64,000 bases of DNA from DASXKD01 sp963734725 (GTDB lineage: Bacteria > Actinomycetota > Actinomycetes > Streptosporangiales > Streptosporangiaceae). Of this stretch, positions 24,987 to 33,337 are shown piece after piece (position 1 is the stretch's first letter; the number at the start of each line of letters is the position of its first letter). The stretch spans positions 9,238-73,237 of the forward strand of contig CAVTIX010000024.1 of the NCBI GenBank assembly GCA_963734725.1, in the 5' to 3' direction. The notes under the pieces were generated by a model that saw only the letters and a list, made by a program, of their open reading frames with translations, was not told the origin of the DNA and made no database searches. The position numbers were made by a program, and so were the translations under genes.

Positions 24987-26287
24987 CGGTGACCACCCAG
25001 CGCGGCGGCGACGATGAGGTGCGCCGCTCGGTGCTGCCCGGCGGGCTGCGAGTAGTCACCGAGTCGCTGCCCGCGGTCCGCTCGGCAGCCGTCGGCATCT
25101 GGGCGAGTGTAGGCTCCCGCGACGAGGATCTCGGCCACGCGGGGGCCACGCACTACCTGGAGCACCTGCTGTTCAAGGGCACCAGCAAGCGGACCGCGCT
25201 GGAGATCTCCGCCGCCATGGACGCGGTGGGCGGCGAGCTCAACGCGTTCACCGGCAAGGAGTACACCTGCTACTACGCCCGGGTGCTCGACGCGGACCTG
25301 CCGCTGGCGATCGACGTCCTGGCCGACATGGTGACCGATTCGCTGATCGAGCCTAAGGACGTGGACGCTGAGCGCGGCGTGATCCTCGAAGAGATCGCGA
25401 TGAACGAGGATGAGCCCTCGGACACCGTGCACGAGGCGTTCGCGGCACAGCTTTTCGGCGACACTCCGCTCGGCCGGCCGATCCTCGGCACCGTGGCCTC
25501 GATCAACGAGATCGCCAGGGACGAGATCGCCGGTCACTACGCCGCCAGGTACACCCCGCCGGACCTGGTCGTCGCGGTGGCGGGCAACGTGGACCACGAC
25601 GTGGTCACCCGGCAGGTCCGGGAGGCGTTCGGCGCCGCGCTGACGGGGGACGCGGCGCCCACCGCGCCGCGCCTGGCCGGCCCGGACGACAGCCTCGCGG
25701 CCGGCGCCGGCGTGCGGCTGGTGCCGCGCACCATCGAGCAGGCCAACCTGGTGCTCGGGTGCGCCGGGCTGTCCCGCATCGACGAGGACAGGTTCGCGCT
25801 CGGGGTGCTCAACGCGGCCCTGGGCGGCGGCATGTCCTCGCGGCTGTTCCAGGAGGTGCGGGAGAAGCGCGGGCTGGCCTACGCGGTGTACAGCTTCGCG
25901 TCGCAGCATTCCGACACCGGCATGTGGGCCACCTACATCGGGTGCCTGCCGGCCAAGGCGGACGAGGTGCTGGCTATCTGCCAGGAGGAGATCGCCAAGG
26001 TCATCTCCGGCGGGCTGACCGAGGCCGAACTGGACCGGGGCAAGGGCCAGCTGCGCGGGTCGCTGGTCCTCGGCCTGGAGGACCCGTCCTCCCGGATGAG
26101 CCGCCTCGGCAAGTCGGAACTGGTGTACCCCCGGCTCGAACTAGTGGACGAGATCCTCGCTTCCATCGAGGCGGTCACCCACGACGATGTGCGCCAGGTG
26201 GCCGCGAGAATCCTGGGACGGCCCAAGGTGCTCGCCGTGGTGGGCCCGTTCGACGACGACGCACCCTTCGCCGCCGCACTGGGCTGA
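24983..26287 (+). CDS. M16-family zinc metallopeptidase (processing-peptidase-like)
   Basis: 434 aa. Zinc motif HYLEHLLFKGT (HxxEH) about residue 55, with the distal Glu in ERGVILEEIAMNEDE. Second M16 domain has LGGGMSSRLFQEVREKRGLAYAVYS. The start overlaps the pnp stop by 4 nt. This pnp-M16-dapB order is conserved in actinobacteria. Substrate unknown. Confidence 0.93.
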   Translation: MTVTTQRGGDDEVRRSVLPGGLRVVTESLPAVRSAAVGIWASVGSRDEDLGHAGATHYLEHLLFKGTSKRTALEISAAMDAVGGELNAFTGKEYTCYYARVLDADLPLAIDVLADMVTDSLIEPKDVDAERGVILEEIAMNEDEPSDTVHEAFAAQLFGDTPLGRPILGTVASINEIARDEIAGHYAARYTPPDLVVAVAGNVDHDVVTRQVREAFGAALTGDAAPTAPRLAGPDDSLAAGAGVRLVPRTIEQANLVLGCAGLSRIDEDRFALGVLNAALGGGMSSRLFQEVREKRGLAYAVYSFASQHSDTGMWATYIGCLPAKADEVLAICQEEIAKVISGGLTEAELDRGKGQLRGSLVLGLEDPSSRMSRLGKSELVYPRLELVDEILASIEAVTHDDVRQVAARILGRPKVLAVVGPFDDDAPFAAALG

Positions 26288-26332
26288 CACCTGGCTGGAC
26301 CTGCGCCGCCCCCCGGAGAATGGCAGGCAGTC

Positions 26333-27079
26333 ATGATCAAGGTGGGTGTGCTCGGCGCACAAGGGCGCATGGGCTCGCAGGTGTGCCAGGCGGTGGCCGG
26401 CGCGGACGGCATGGGCATCGCCGCCGAGGTGGACGAGGGAGATTCCCGGGACGCGCTGGCCGGATGCGACGTCGTGGTGGACTTCACCCACCCCGGCGCG
26501 GTCATGGACAACCTCCGCTGGTGCGTGGGCAAGGGCCTGGACACCATCGTCGGGACCTCTGGGTTCGATGAGCCCAGGCTGGCGCAGGTCCGTGAGTGGC
26601 TGGCCGCCGCGCCCAGCGTGCGGGTGCTCGTCGTGCCCAACTTCTCCGTCGGCGCGGTGCTGATGATGCGATTCGCCCAGCAGGCGGCCCGCTTCTTCAC
26701 CTCGGCGGAGGTGATCGAACTGCACCACGCAGCCAAGGCCGACGCTCCCTCGGGCACGGCGTCCCGCACGGCCGCGATGATCGCCGAGGCCAGGGCGGCG
26801 GCCGGGCTCGGTGAGCCGCCCGACGCCACCGTGTCCGCCGTGGAGGGGGCCAGGGGCGCCGCCCTCGGCGGCGGCGTCCACGTACACTCGGTCCGGCTGG
26901 CCGGCCTGGTCGCCCACCAGGAGGTCCTGTTGGGCGCGCCCGGTGAGGTGCTCACCATCAGGCATGACTCCATGGACCGGGTCTCGTTCATGCCCGGCGT
27001 GCTGCGCGCCATCCGGGGCATCGCCGGCCTGTCTGCAGGCCTCACGGTCGGCCTGGATCCCCTGCTGGGCCTTGACTGA
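26333..27079 (+). CDS. dapB: 4-hydroxy-tetrahydrodipicolinate reductase
   Basis: 248 aa. NAD(P)H-dependent reductase of lysine/diaminopimelate synthesis. N-terminal Rossmann motif VGVLGAQGRMGSQVC, VVVDFTHPGAVM, GTSGFDE, and catalytic/substrate loop ELHHAAKADAPSGTA followed by VHVHSVRLAGLVAHQEVLLG. ATG 26333 is preceded by GGAG. Last gene of the conserved block. Confidence 0.96.
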   Translation: MIKVGVLGAQGRMGSQVCQAVAGADGMGIAAEVDEGDSRDALAGCDVVVDFTHPGAVMDNLRWCVGKGLDTIVGTSGFDEPRLAQVREWLAAAPSVRVLVVPNFSVGAVLMMRFAQQAARFFTSAEVIELHHAAKADAPSGTASRTAAMIAEARAAAGLGEPPDATVSAVEGARGAALGGGVHVHSVRLAGLVAHQEVLLGAPGEVLTIRHDSMDRVSFMPGVLRAIRGIAGLSAGLTVGLDPLLGLD

Positions 27080-27158
27080 TCAGGACAGACCAGACAGCTC
27101 GCGTGCCGCGGCCCTGCCGTCCAGGCGGGCCCGAAGGTCACTATCGCATTTTGGTTAT

Positions 27159-27174
27159 TCGATAATATAATCGA
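27159..27174 (+). promoter_or_regulatory. Leaderless promoter with overlapping palindrome
   Basis: TATAAT at 27166-27171 is a consensus -10 in an AT island (27141-27177) unlike anything around it. It ends 6 nt before the ATG at 27178, so the mRNA should begin with AUG. TCGAT-N6-ATCGA (27159-27163 and 27170-27174) overlaps the -10 and could be an operator. Confidence 0.65.
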
Positions 27175-27177
27175 TTT

Positions 27178-27882
27178 ATGGGCCAGAAACTGGTCTCTCC
27201 TGCCACCTACTGGCGTCGCCGGGTGGTCGTTCTGGCGGTCGGCGCGGCGGTGCTCGGCCTCCCCATCTGGGCGGTGAACAAGGCGCTCGGCGGCAGCGAG
27301 GCCCCGGGCCAGGGATCGCCGCCGTCCTCCGCCGGCCACGCAGCCAGTCCCAGCCCACGCTCGGGGGCCGAGCGCGGGCACTGGCAGGCCCCTCCCCGAG
27401 AGACTGCGGACCTGGGCGCCGGGCCGCGGGCGCGGCCTTCTGCGAGTACCTCACCCGGCGCCGGGCCCAGGCGGCAGACCTGCGCCAGGGGGGCTGTGCT
27501 GCTGACCATCCGCGCTGCCCGGCACCGGTATGGGCCAGGCGATCAGATCACCTTCGTGGTCGGCGCGGTCTCCACCAGGGGCCGGCCATGCCGCATCGAC
27601 CTGGGCGCCAGGTTCACCTCGGTCGTGGTGGCCTCAGGCGATACGCCGCTGTGGGACTCATCCAGCTGCCTGCGCGGCGCCGGTTCCCAGGTGGTCATGC
27701 TGAGGCGGGGCGCCCCGGCCTTCCTCAAGGTCACCTGGGACCGGAGAACCTCACTTTCCGGCTGCCCGGGCCAGGGGGCTGCGGTAAAGGCCGGCGCCTA
27801 CACCGCCGCGGCGTTCAACGGCCAGCTCCGCAGCCAGGCCACGACCTTCGTCCTCAGCCGCCGGGGCGTGGCCAGGCCCTGA
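27178..27882 (+). CDS. Membrane-anchored secreted protein, unrecognised
   Basis: 234 aa. One N-terminal membrane segment after WRRR (VVVLAVGAAVLGLPIWAV, about residues 14-32), then a Ser/Pro/Gly-rich linker (about 40-98), and an extracellular domain (about 100-232) with four Cys: TCARGAVLLTIRAARHRYGPGDQITF, PCRIDLG, SSCLRGAG, GCPGQGA, AGAYTAAAFNGQ. The pattern resembles small immunoglobulin-like secreted domains but I cannot name a family. Leaderless start; no ribosome site. Confidence 0.75.
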   Translation: MGQKLVSPATYWRRRVVVLAVGAAVLGLPIWAVNKALGGSEAPGQGSPPSSAGHAASPSPRSGAERGHWQAPPRETADLGAGPRARPSASTSPGAGPRRQTCARGAVLLTIRAARHRYGPGDQITFVVGAVSTRGRPCRIDLGARFTSVVVASGDTPLWDSSSCLRGAGSQVVMLRRGAPAFLKVTWDRRTSLSGCPGQGAAVKAGAYTAAAFNGQLRSQATTFVLSRRGVARP

Positions 27883-28028
27883 CCCGGCCACACCAGGGCC
27901 AGTCGCCTCCGAGCGGTCGTCAACGACTGGCTAGCAACGACGGTGTCCAACGCGGTGAGCAGTCGTGTGCGGCACTGTCCTTACGGGTAAGGATTCTCTG
28001 GTCGTTGATTTCGCTCACGGGGGGCAGT

Positions 28029-29594
28029 GTGACCGGGTATGCCGGAAGGGCGGTAGAGAGGCCAGTACGACCTTGCGATCTGCTTCGTGCCGGTCTGGAT
28101 GCCAATCCTGACGGGCTCGCGCTGATCTCTGCGGATGCGCGCTGGACGTGGCGCACGCTCGATGAGCTCAGCGATCGCCTGGCGGTCAGTTTGCTCGGTC
28201 TGGGGCTGAACCCGGGCGATCGCGTGGCTTCGCTGATGCCGAATCGTCCCGCGCTCATCGTTCACTACCTCGCCTGTTTCAAGGCGGGGCTGGTCGCGAC
28301 GCCCCTTAATTACCGCTACATGGCGCCGGAGATTGATCACGCTCTCGCGGTCGGCGAAGCCCGGGCCTTGTTCGCGCATGCCGAGCGGCAGGAGGATCTC
28401 GCCGCAAGCCGGCTCGCCCGGCAGCTGCCTCTGGGCACCATCAGCTACGGCGGCAGCCGAGGAGCGGAACCGGTTTTCGAGGAGCTGGTTTCGGGGGAGG
28501 CCTCAGGTTCGCCTCCGCCGCCTCCGTCCCCGGCGGCGCCTGCCGTGATCTTCTTCACCTCGGGGAGCACCGGACGCCCGAAGGGAGTCACGCATACTCA
28601 CGAGACGCTCGGCTGGATGTTCGCGACAGCGGCGGCAGGCCTCGAGCTCAGCCGCGACGATCTGCTTCTGGCTGGCTCGTCGCTGTCGCACGTCGGGGCG
28701 TTCTACGTCTCGTTCGCCGCGCTGAGCGTGGGCGCTGGCGTGATTGTGGCCAAGACCTTCGATGGGGACGAGCTGCTGCCGCTGCTTCGCGAAGACCGCC
28801 CGACGGTGCTGTCGATGCTTCCTTCGGCGCTGTTCGCGCTGGCCCGCGACCACGGCGCCCGGCACGACGATTTCGCCTCGCTGCGGCTGTGCCGCGCGGC
28901 GGGCGACACCGTCTCCGCGGAGCTGGAGCGGGAGTTCACCGCGCTCAGCGGGTTTGTGATCGACGAGGCCTACGGCCTGACGGAAGCCGGGCTGGTGACG
29001 GTGAGCCCACCGTCGGGCCGGGTCAAGCCCGGTTCGGTCGGGCAGGTCGTGCCCGCGGTCTCGCTGTCCATCCGCAACAATGCCGGGCAGGAGCTGCCGG
29101 TGGGCAGCGAAGGCCGCCTGTGGATCAAGACTCCCGCGGCCACCGTCGGCTACTGGGACGACCCGGGCGCGACCGAGGCGGCCTTTAGCAACGGGTGGCT
29201 CGACTCAGGCGATGTGATGCGAGTCGACGACGAGGGCTACTTCTGTTTCTGCGGGCGCAAGAAGCAGATCATCGTCCACGACGGCTCGAACATCTGCCCC
29301 CAGGAGGTCGAGGGCGCCCTGCTCGAGCACCCGGGCGTCGCCAGCGCCGGGGTAATCGGGATCCACGATCTAGTCCATGGTGAGAACGTGCGCGCCTACA
29401 TCACCCTTACGGCAGGGACCGAGCATCCGACCAGCCAAGAGCTGATCCAGTTCGCGCGCGCGAGGGTCGGCTACAAAGCGCCCGAGGAAATAGTCGTCCT
29501 CGGCGAAATGCCGCTCACCGCCACCGGGAAGCTGAACCGGACGTACCTGAAGCGGATGGCCGAGGCGAACATCGCCCGCGGCGCTCACCGATGA
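28029..29594 (+). CDS. AMP-dependent acyl-CoA synthetase/ligase
   Basis: 521 aa ANL-superfamily enzyme. P-loop VIFFTSGSTGRPKGVTHTHE, A5 DEAYGLTEAG, A7-A8 NGWLDSGDVMRVDDEGYFCFCGRKKQIIVHDGSNICPQEVEGAL and A10 PLTATGKLNRTYLK, the Lys needed for adenylation. The acid substrate is not readable; it could be a fatty, aromatic or carrier-bound acid. Start at GTG 28029 behind GGGGGG; the open frame upstream overlaps the previous gene and lacks homology. Codon use is slightly less GC-biased than neighbours. Confidence 0.88.
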   Translation: MTGYAGRAVERPVRPCDLLRAGLDANPDGLALISADARWTWRTLDELSDRLAVSLLGLGLNPGDRVASLMPNRPALIVHYLACFKAGLVATPLNYRYMAPEIDHALAVGEARALFAHAERQEDLAASRLARQLPLGTISYGGSRGAEPVFEELVSGEASGSPPPPPSPAAPAVIFFTSGSTGRPKGVTHTHETLGWMFATAAAGLELSRDDLLLAGSSLSHVGAFYVSFAALSVGAGVIVAKTFDGDELLPLLREDRPTVLSMLPSALFALARDHGARHDDFASLRLCRAAGDTVSAELEREFTALSGFVIDEAYGLTEAGLVTVSPPSGRVKPGSVGQVVPAVSLSIRNNAGQELPVGSEGRLWIKTPAATVGYWDDPGATEAAFSNGWLDSGDVMRVDDEGYFCFCGRKKQIIVHDGSNICPQEVEGALLEHPGVASAGVIGIHDLVHGENVRAYITLTAGTEHPTSQELIQFARARVGYKAPEEIVVLGEMPLTATGKLNRTYLKRMAEANIARGAHR

Positions 29595-29724
29595 GACCCG
29601 CCCCGGGCTGCCCGCGACCCCTGGGCGCGGCCGGGCAAGCTCCGCCGATCGCCGGCGGCCTTATGACCTCCGGCGTCGCGTCGTCGACGGGCGGTCACAG
29701 ACCCTGAAGCGCCCGCCCCGCCGC

Positions 29725-30090
29725 TCAAGTTGAGCGCTGTCCGGCGCGAACCTCGGCGACGGCCTGCCAGTCAATCAGAACGCGCTCTACCCGCTCGGGC
29801 GACTCAGCGATGACCGCCTCTCGCAATTCGCCCGCGAACGCCTTCAGGTGATCATCTGGGAGGGAGCCAGCCCAGGGGAACGCGGCCGGCAGCGCCGCTG
29901 GGAGCGCACTGGCAGCCATATCGCTGGTCAGCAAGACGGCAAGGAGCCGTGACATGGCCAAGGTGGCTTGGGAGACGATAGCGGCGACGCGGTCGCCCTT
30001 GATGGTGATGTGCGTCACGACACCACGGCCGGCGTTGTCAACGGCGCTGACCAGGGTATCGGCAGGCAGCTCAGGCGCGGACTGGCCCAT
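29725..30090 (-). CDS. Phd/YefM-like antitoxin-type protein, orphan
   Basis: 121 aa from ATG 30090. The N-terminal part (ADTLVSAVDNAGRGVVTHITIKGDRVAAIVS) has the pattern of prevent-host-death antitoxins, a strand-rich domain with GDRVAAIVS corresponding to GRPVAVLV. The C-terminal part ends in EREVLIDWQAVAEV-like helix. There is no toxin gene next to it. TACCCT (30098-30103) lies 7 nt before the start, so this may also be leaderless. The frame extends to 30174 without support. Confidence 0.5.
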   Translation of the reverse strand: MGQSAPELPADTLVSAVDNAGRGVVTHITIKGDRVAAIVSQATLAMSRLLAVLLTSDMAASALPAALPAAFPWAGSLPDDHLKAFAGELREAVIAESPERVERVLIDWQAVAEVRAGQRST

Positions 30091-30195
30091 GCTCTTCAGG
30101 GTAGCCACAAGACCCCACGCCACGCAGCAGCCCCGCAGGGCGGCGCCTATCCTGTTCCCGGCGCCGCGGCACATGCCCGGGTGTGGCTGCGCTTG

Positions 30196-31500
30196 CTACT
30201 GGAGCGCCATGCTGACCGTGAGGGCGATGACGACTCCGGCCGCGCCCGCGGACAGGAGGGTGGGGACGACGCCGCGGCGCAGCAGCAGGAGCAGGGCCAA
30301 GGCGCCGGCGAGGATGGCGTATTGCCAGGTGTGGCTGAGCGCGCGGGTGAGGGGGATAGCTGAGCCGTAGATGGCGCCGATAGCGGCGGGACCGGCGCCG
30401 GCGAGGAAGGCTCGGGCGCGGCGGTCGCCGCGGATCTGGTCGAAACGGTGGGCGCCGAGCAGGATGAACGCGAAGGAAGGGCTGAAGGCGACCAGCGAGG
30501 CGAGGATGCCGCCGATCAGGCCGGCTGCGGCGTAGCCGACGACGGCGACGGTCTGGACGACCGGGCCGGGGGTGATCTGGCCCAGGGCGACTGCGTTGAG
30601 GAACTGGGCGCCCGTCATCCAGTGATAGTGGCTGACCGCGTCAGATTGCATGAGAGGGATGATGACGAACCCGCCGCCGTAGGACAGTGCCCCGACCTTG
30701 AACGCCACCCAGGCCACCGACAGCAGCACCCCGCTGCCGATCGTGCCGGCCGCCAGCATCGGGGCCACTGCGACGCCGGGCAGCCCGCCGCAGCTGCGGC
30801 GGCGGGCGGGGAGCTGCACCGTGAGCTCGGCCAGCCCGCAGCCCACCAGCACCAGCACCAGCCAAGGGCCGAGGGTGGCGGCGGAGGCAGCCCCGGCGAT
30901 CAGGTAGCACGGCCAGCGGGCGGTGTTCGCCCGGCGCCGCCAACTCGCGCCGGTCAGGCCGGCGCCCGCATGGATGGCCACCGCCGGGACCGCGGCGCCA
31001 GCGCCGGCGCCTGCTCCCAGCACCCACAGCGGCGGGGAGGTGCTGAGGAAGAGGGCCGCCAGCGCCAAGATGACGATCAATCCGGGCACGATGAACGCGG
31101 CGCCGCCGGCCAGCGCGCCCGCCCGGCCACGCAGCCGCCACGCGCAGAAGATCGCGAGCTGCGTCGACGCCGGACCGGGCAGCAGGTTGCAGGCCGCGAT
31201 CGCGTCTTCGAAATCCTGCGCGTCCACCCATTGGCGGCGTTCCACGCACAAATCGCGCAGCAGCCTGATGTGAGCCGGTGGGCCGCCGAACCCGATGCAG
31301 CCGATCCGGCCCCACTCACGCACGATCGTGGCCAGCGACACGCGCGCCGCGGCGAGGGAGAGCTCCGCGGCGCCGGGCGTGGTTGCGCCCTCCGGCCGCT
31401 CTCGTTGATGGGCTGGCGGATGCCCCGGCGGCGAAGCGTCAGAGCCAGCGCCAGGCCTGGGCGCGGGAGGGCCGTCTCCTCCGGGACCGGCCGGGGTCAC
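30196..31500 (-). CDS. chrA: Chromate efflux transporter ChrA (CHR family)
   Basis: 434 aa membrane protein with two CHR halves. Half 1 has GCIGFGGPPAHIRLLRD, QDFEDAIAACNLLPGPASTQLAIF and a membrane stretch; half 2 has FKVGALSYGGGFVIIPLMQSDAV, FLNAVALGQITPGPVVQTVAVVGY. CHR proteins export chromate, sometimes sulfate or arsenate-linked. The first ~50 residues are a Pro/Gly/Ala extension, so a later start is possible. The GTG start overlaps the stop of the small ORF upstream (GTGA). Last gene of the arsenical operon. Confidence 0.9.
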   Translation of the reverse strand: MTPAGPGGDGPPAPRPGAGSDASPPGHPPAHQRERPEGATTPGAAELSLAAARVSLATIVREWGRIGCIGFGGPPAHIRLLRDLCVERRQWVDAQDFEDAIAACNLLPGPASTQLAIFCAWRLRGRAGALAGGAAFIVPGLIVILALAALFLSTSPPLWVLGAGAGAGAAVPAVAIHAGAGLTGASWRRRANTARWPCYLIAGAASAATLGPWLVLVLVGCGLAELTVQLPARRRSCGGLPGVAVAPMLAAGTIGSGVLLSVAWVAFKVGALSYGGGFVIIPLMQSDAVSHYHWMTGAQFLNAVALGQITPGPVVQTVAVVGYAAAGLIGGILASLVAFSPSFAFILLGAHRFDQIRGDRRARAFLAGAGPAAIGAIYGSAIPLTRALSHTWQYAILAGALALLLLLRRGVVPTLLSAGAAGVVIALTVSMALQ

Positions 31501-31589
31501 GGGCGGGCCGGGGCGCCGGACGCGGGCTCGGCCGCCTGCACGTCATCGACCATGGAGCGGACGTTCACCGTCGGCCCTGGGCTGCTCAT
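31497..31589 (-). CDS. 30-codon small ORF; probable remnant of a glyoxalase (VOC) gene, coupling arsC to chrA
   Basis: ATG at 31589 overlaps the arsC stop (ATGA), and TGA overlaps the chrA GTG. AGGAGGT lies 3 nt before the ATG, the best ribosome site in the operon. The peptide starts MSSPGPTVNVRSMVDDVQAA, which reads like the first strand of a glyoxalase/VOC domain (VxVRYxVDDVxAA-FY), then diverges into an Ala/Pro tail. Either a deletion scar of a VOC gene that now serves translational coupling, or a true small protein. Confidence 0.5.
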   Translation of the reverse strand: MSSPGPTVNVRSMVDDVQAAEPASGAPARP

Positions 31590-32362
31590 CACACCTCCTG
31601 GGTTGATGCCTGCGCCGGCGCCGCGCCGATCGTGGCGAGCAGGAACCCGATGCGCGTTTCCAGCTCGGCGGCCATCCGCTCGAAGGCCGGGTAGGTGTCC
31701 TGGCCGGTCCCGCCCGAGGTGGCCGGATCGGGAATGCTCCAGTGCAGCTGCTCGGCGTGGCCGGGGAACTCCGGGCATACCTCCCGCACCCGGTCGCACA
31801 ACGTGATCACGTAGTCGAAGCGCTGGTCCACGTAACCGCTCACGTGCTGCGGCGGCCGGCCCGCCAGCTCGATCCCGTATGTCCGCAGCACGCGCACCGT
31901 GTCGGGGTGCAGCGGCTTGGGGTGGCTGCCAGCGCTGGCCACCTCGACCCGGCCCGCCCGCTGCCGCAACAGCGCCTCCGCGATCGGGGAGCGGGCGCTG
32001 TTGCCCGTGCACAAGAACAGCACGCGGCAGCCGTCCACCGGCGCAGCCGCTGGAACCGGGGCCAGCCGCAGGCCCGGGTGCAGCGCCAGGCCCGCCGCGG
32101 CCAGGGCATCCGCACAGTTCGCCAGGTCCAGGTGGTAGTAGGAGTCCCGGGCATCGAACGTGCTGCGCCGCGCGGCCACCAGCCGGCCCGCCCGCAGCCT
32201 GCCCAGGTGATAGGAGACCAGGTTCTGCGGCTGGCCCACCAGGCTCACCAGCTCCCGCACCCGCCGGTCACTGCGCGCCAGCTCACCCAGCAGCCGCCAG
32301 CGCAGCGGATGCCCGGCCAGCCGCACAAACGACGGCGGGGCAGGCACGCTCCATGTCGCCAT
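31589..32362 (-). CDS. ArsR-type HTH fused to thioredoxin-coupled arsenate reductase (LMW-PTP family)
   Basis: 257 aa. Residues ~10-75 form an ArsR winged helix (LAGHPLRWRLLGELARSDRRVRELVSLVG...NLVSYHLGRLRAGRLV). Residues ~112-245 form a low-molecular-weight phosphatase-fold ArsC with P-loop LFLCTGNSARSP (Cys118) and the two resolving Cys in ITLCDRVREVCPEFPG, which mark arsenate reductase rather than tyrosine phosphatase. The HTH lacks the ELCVCDL metal site of classical ArsR, so how it senses arsenic is unclear. Start at ATG 32362, immediately behind its own -10 box and operator; leaderless. Confidence 0.88.
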   Translation of the reverse strand: MATWSVPAPPSFVRLAGHPLRWRLLGELARSDRRVRELVSLVGQPQNLVSYHLGRLRAGRLVAARRSTFDARDSYYHLDLANCADALAAAGLALHPGLRLAPVPAAAPVDGCRVLFLCTGNSARSPIAEALLRQRAGRVEVASAGSHPKPLHPDTVRVLRTYGIELAGRPPQHVSGYVDQRFDYVITLCDRVREVCPEFPGHAEQLHWSIPDPATSGGTGQDTYPAFERMAAELETRIGFLLATIGAAPAQASTQEV

Positions 32363-32368
32363 CGCCCC

Positions 32369-32395
32369 AACGTACATCAATTCAGTTTGATGCAA
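32369..32395 (-). promoter_or_regulatory. arsRC promoter with ArsR-type operator
   Basis: Minus-strand -10 TACGTT (32374-32369) ends 6 nt before the ATG. Abutting it is CATCAA-N6-TTGATG (32375-32392), a perfect 6-bp inverted repeat like known ArsR boxes (ATCAA...TTGAT). TTGCAT (32395-32390) may be the -35 with a 15-bp spacer. Operator occupancy would block RNA polymerase, giving autoregulation by the HTH half of the fusion. Confidence 0.72.
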
Positions 32396-32926
32396 TTACC
32401 CCGGACGCCGAGGTTCGACCTGGTGCTCAGCAACCCGGCGCGGTCAAGCCGCACCGGATATCCCGCAGCAGTGCGTTGCGGGGCTCGGCTGCGCCCAATG
32501 ACCCGCATCGGTGGCGCGTCACTGAGCCCCGGGGTCCTGGGGATGGTTTCAGGCTGCCAGCACCGGTTCCGGCTGCTTGTCCTCGGCCAACGGGGCCTCG
32601 GGACCGGGGGCGGGCGGCCCTGTCTCCAGGCGGGGGGGCGGCCTGGGGACAGGGCCCAACGCCAGGGCTCGCTTGAGGCCCGGGCGGCACCCGGTGGCGG
32701 CGCCGCGACGGTTCCCGTCCGGCCAACCACACAGGTAGGAACGATTCTAGACGACAAATCACAAATCGCCATGCAGCAGCGCACAACGTCAGGAGGCCCG
32801 AAACCATCGACACCTGATGGGTCGGGCAGCTACCGCCTCGGCTCCCGGCTGGTAAGGCATGCTGAACTGGCGGTTGCAGCGGATACAGCAGCGCCCCTAC
32901 CCCGGAGAGGCGGCTTGCCTGCCCTG
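32396..32926. other. Gene-free stretch upstream of the arsenical operon
   Basis: About 530 bp. Every open frame here looks like a shadow: biased, Pro/Arg/Gly-rich and without start signals. I see no RNA gene or repeat. It may hold decayed coding DNA. Confidence 0.4.
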
Positions 32927-33313
32927 TTAGCAATTGTGCCGGGCGGCGCCCCACCGAGCCGCCCGGCGAACATCCGCACCGTCCCCGCCGATGGCTGGTG
33001 TGCCCCCCCGGCTGTCCACCGGCCACAGCGAATCAGTTTGCTGAATGCTATGAGGATGATCGTGCCTGCAACCGAAGCGGTTCGCGCCATGGCGCCACCA
33101 TGGTTTTTTGACCCTGGCTACCCGTCGGTGGGCGCGGGGCTGGGCGGGAGCGCCGGCGCCGATCACGTGCTCCAAGGCCGTAGCGAGACCCAGCCATCCC
33201 GCAAAGGGGTAGACGGCGTCGCCGGTCAAAAGCCGCCCGCGCGGCGGCTCGGCGCCCGGCTCAAACTCGAGGGTGACGCGCACCGTCGGCTGCTGATCCA
33301 CATCGGGCAGCAT
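32927..33313 (-). CDS. Small hypothetical protein, possibly frameshifted
   Basis: 128 codons. Residues 1-55 (VRVTLEFEPGAEPPRGRLLTGD...PFAGWLGLATALEHVIG) have strong coding character and resemble small actinobacterial proteins of about 60 residues with a central GWLGL motif. From about residue 56 onward the sequence turns Arg/His/Trp-rich and looks out of frame. Lies 24 bp downstream of the LuxR-type gene on the same strand, so may share its transcript. No family name known to me. Confidence 0.4.
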   Translation of the reverse strand: MLPDVDQQPTVRVTLEFEPGAEPPRGRLLTGDAVYPFAGWLGLATALEHVIGAGAPAQPRAHRRVARVKKPWWRHGANRFGCRHDHPHSIQQTDSLWPVDSRGGTPAIGGDGADVRRAARWGAARHNC

Positions 33314-33337
33314 CGCAGGCGGAGCGCTGCGGCCGCG

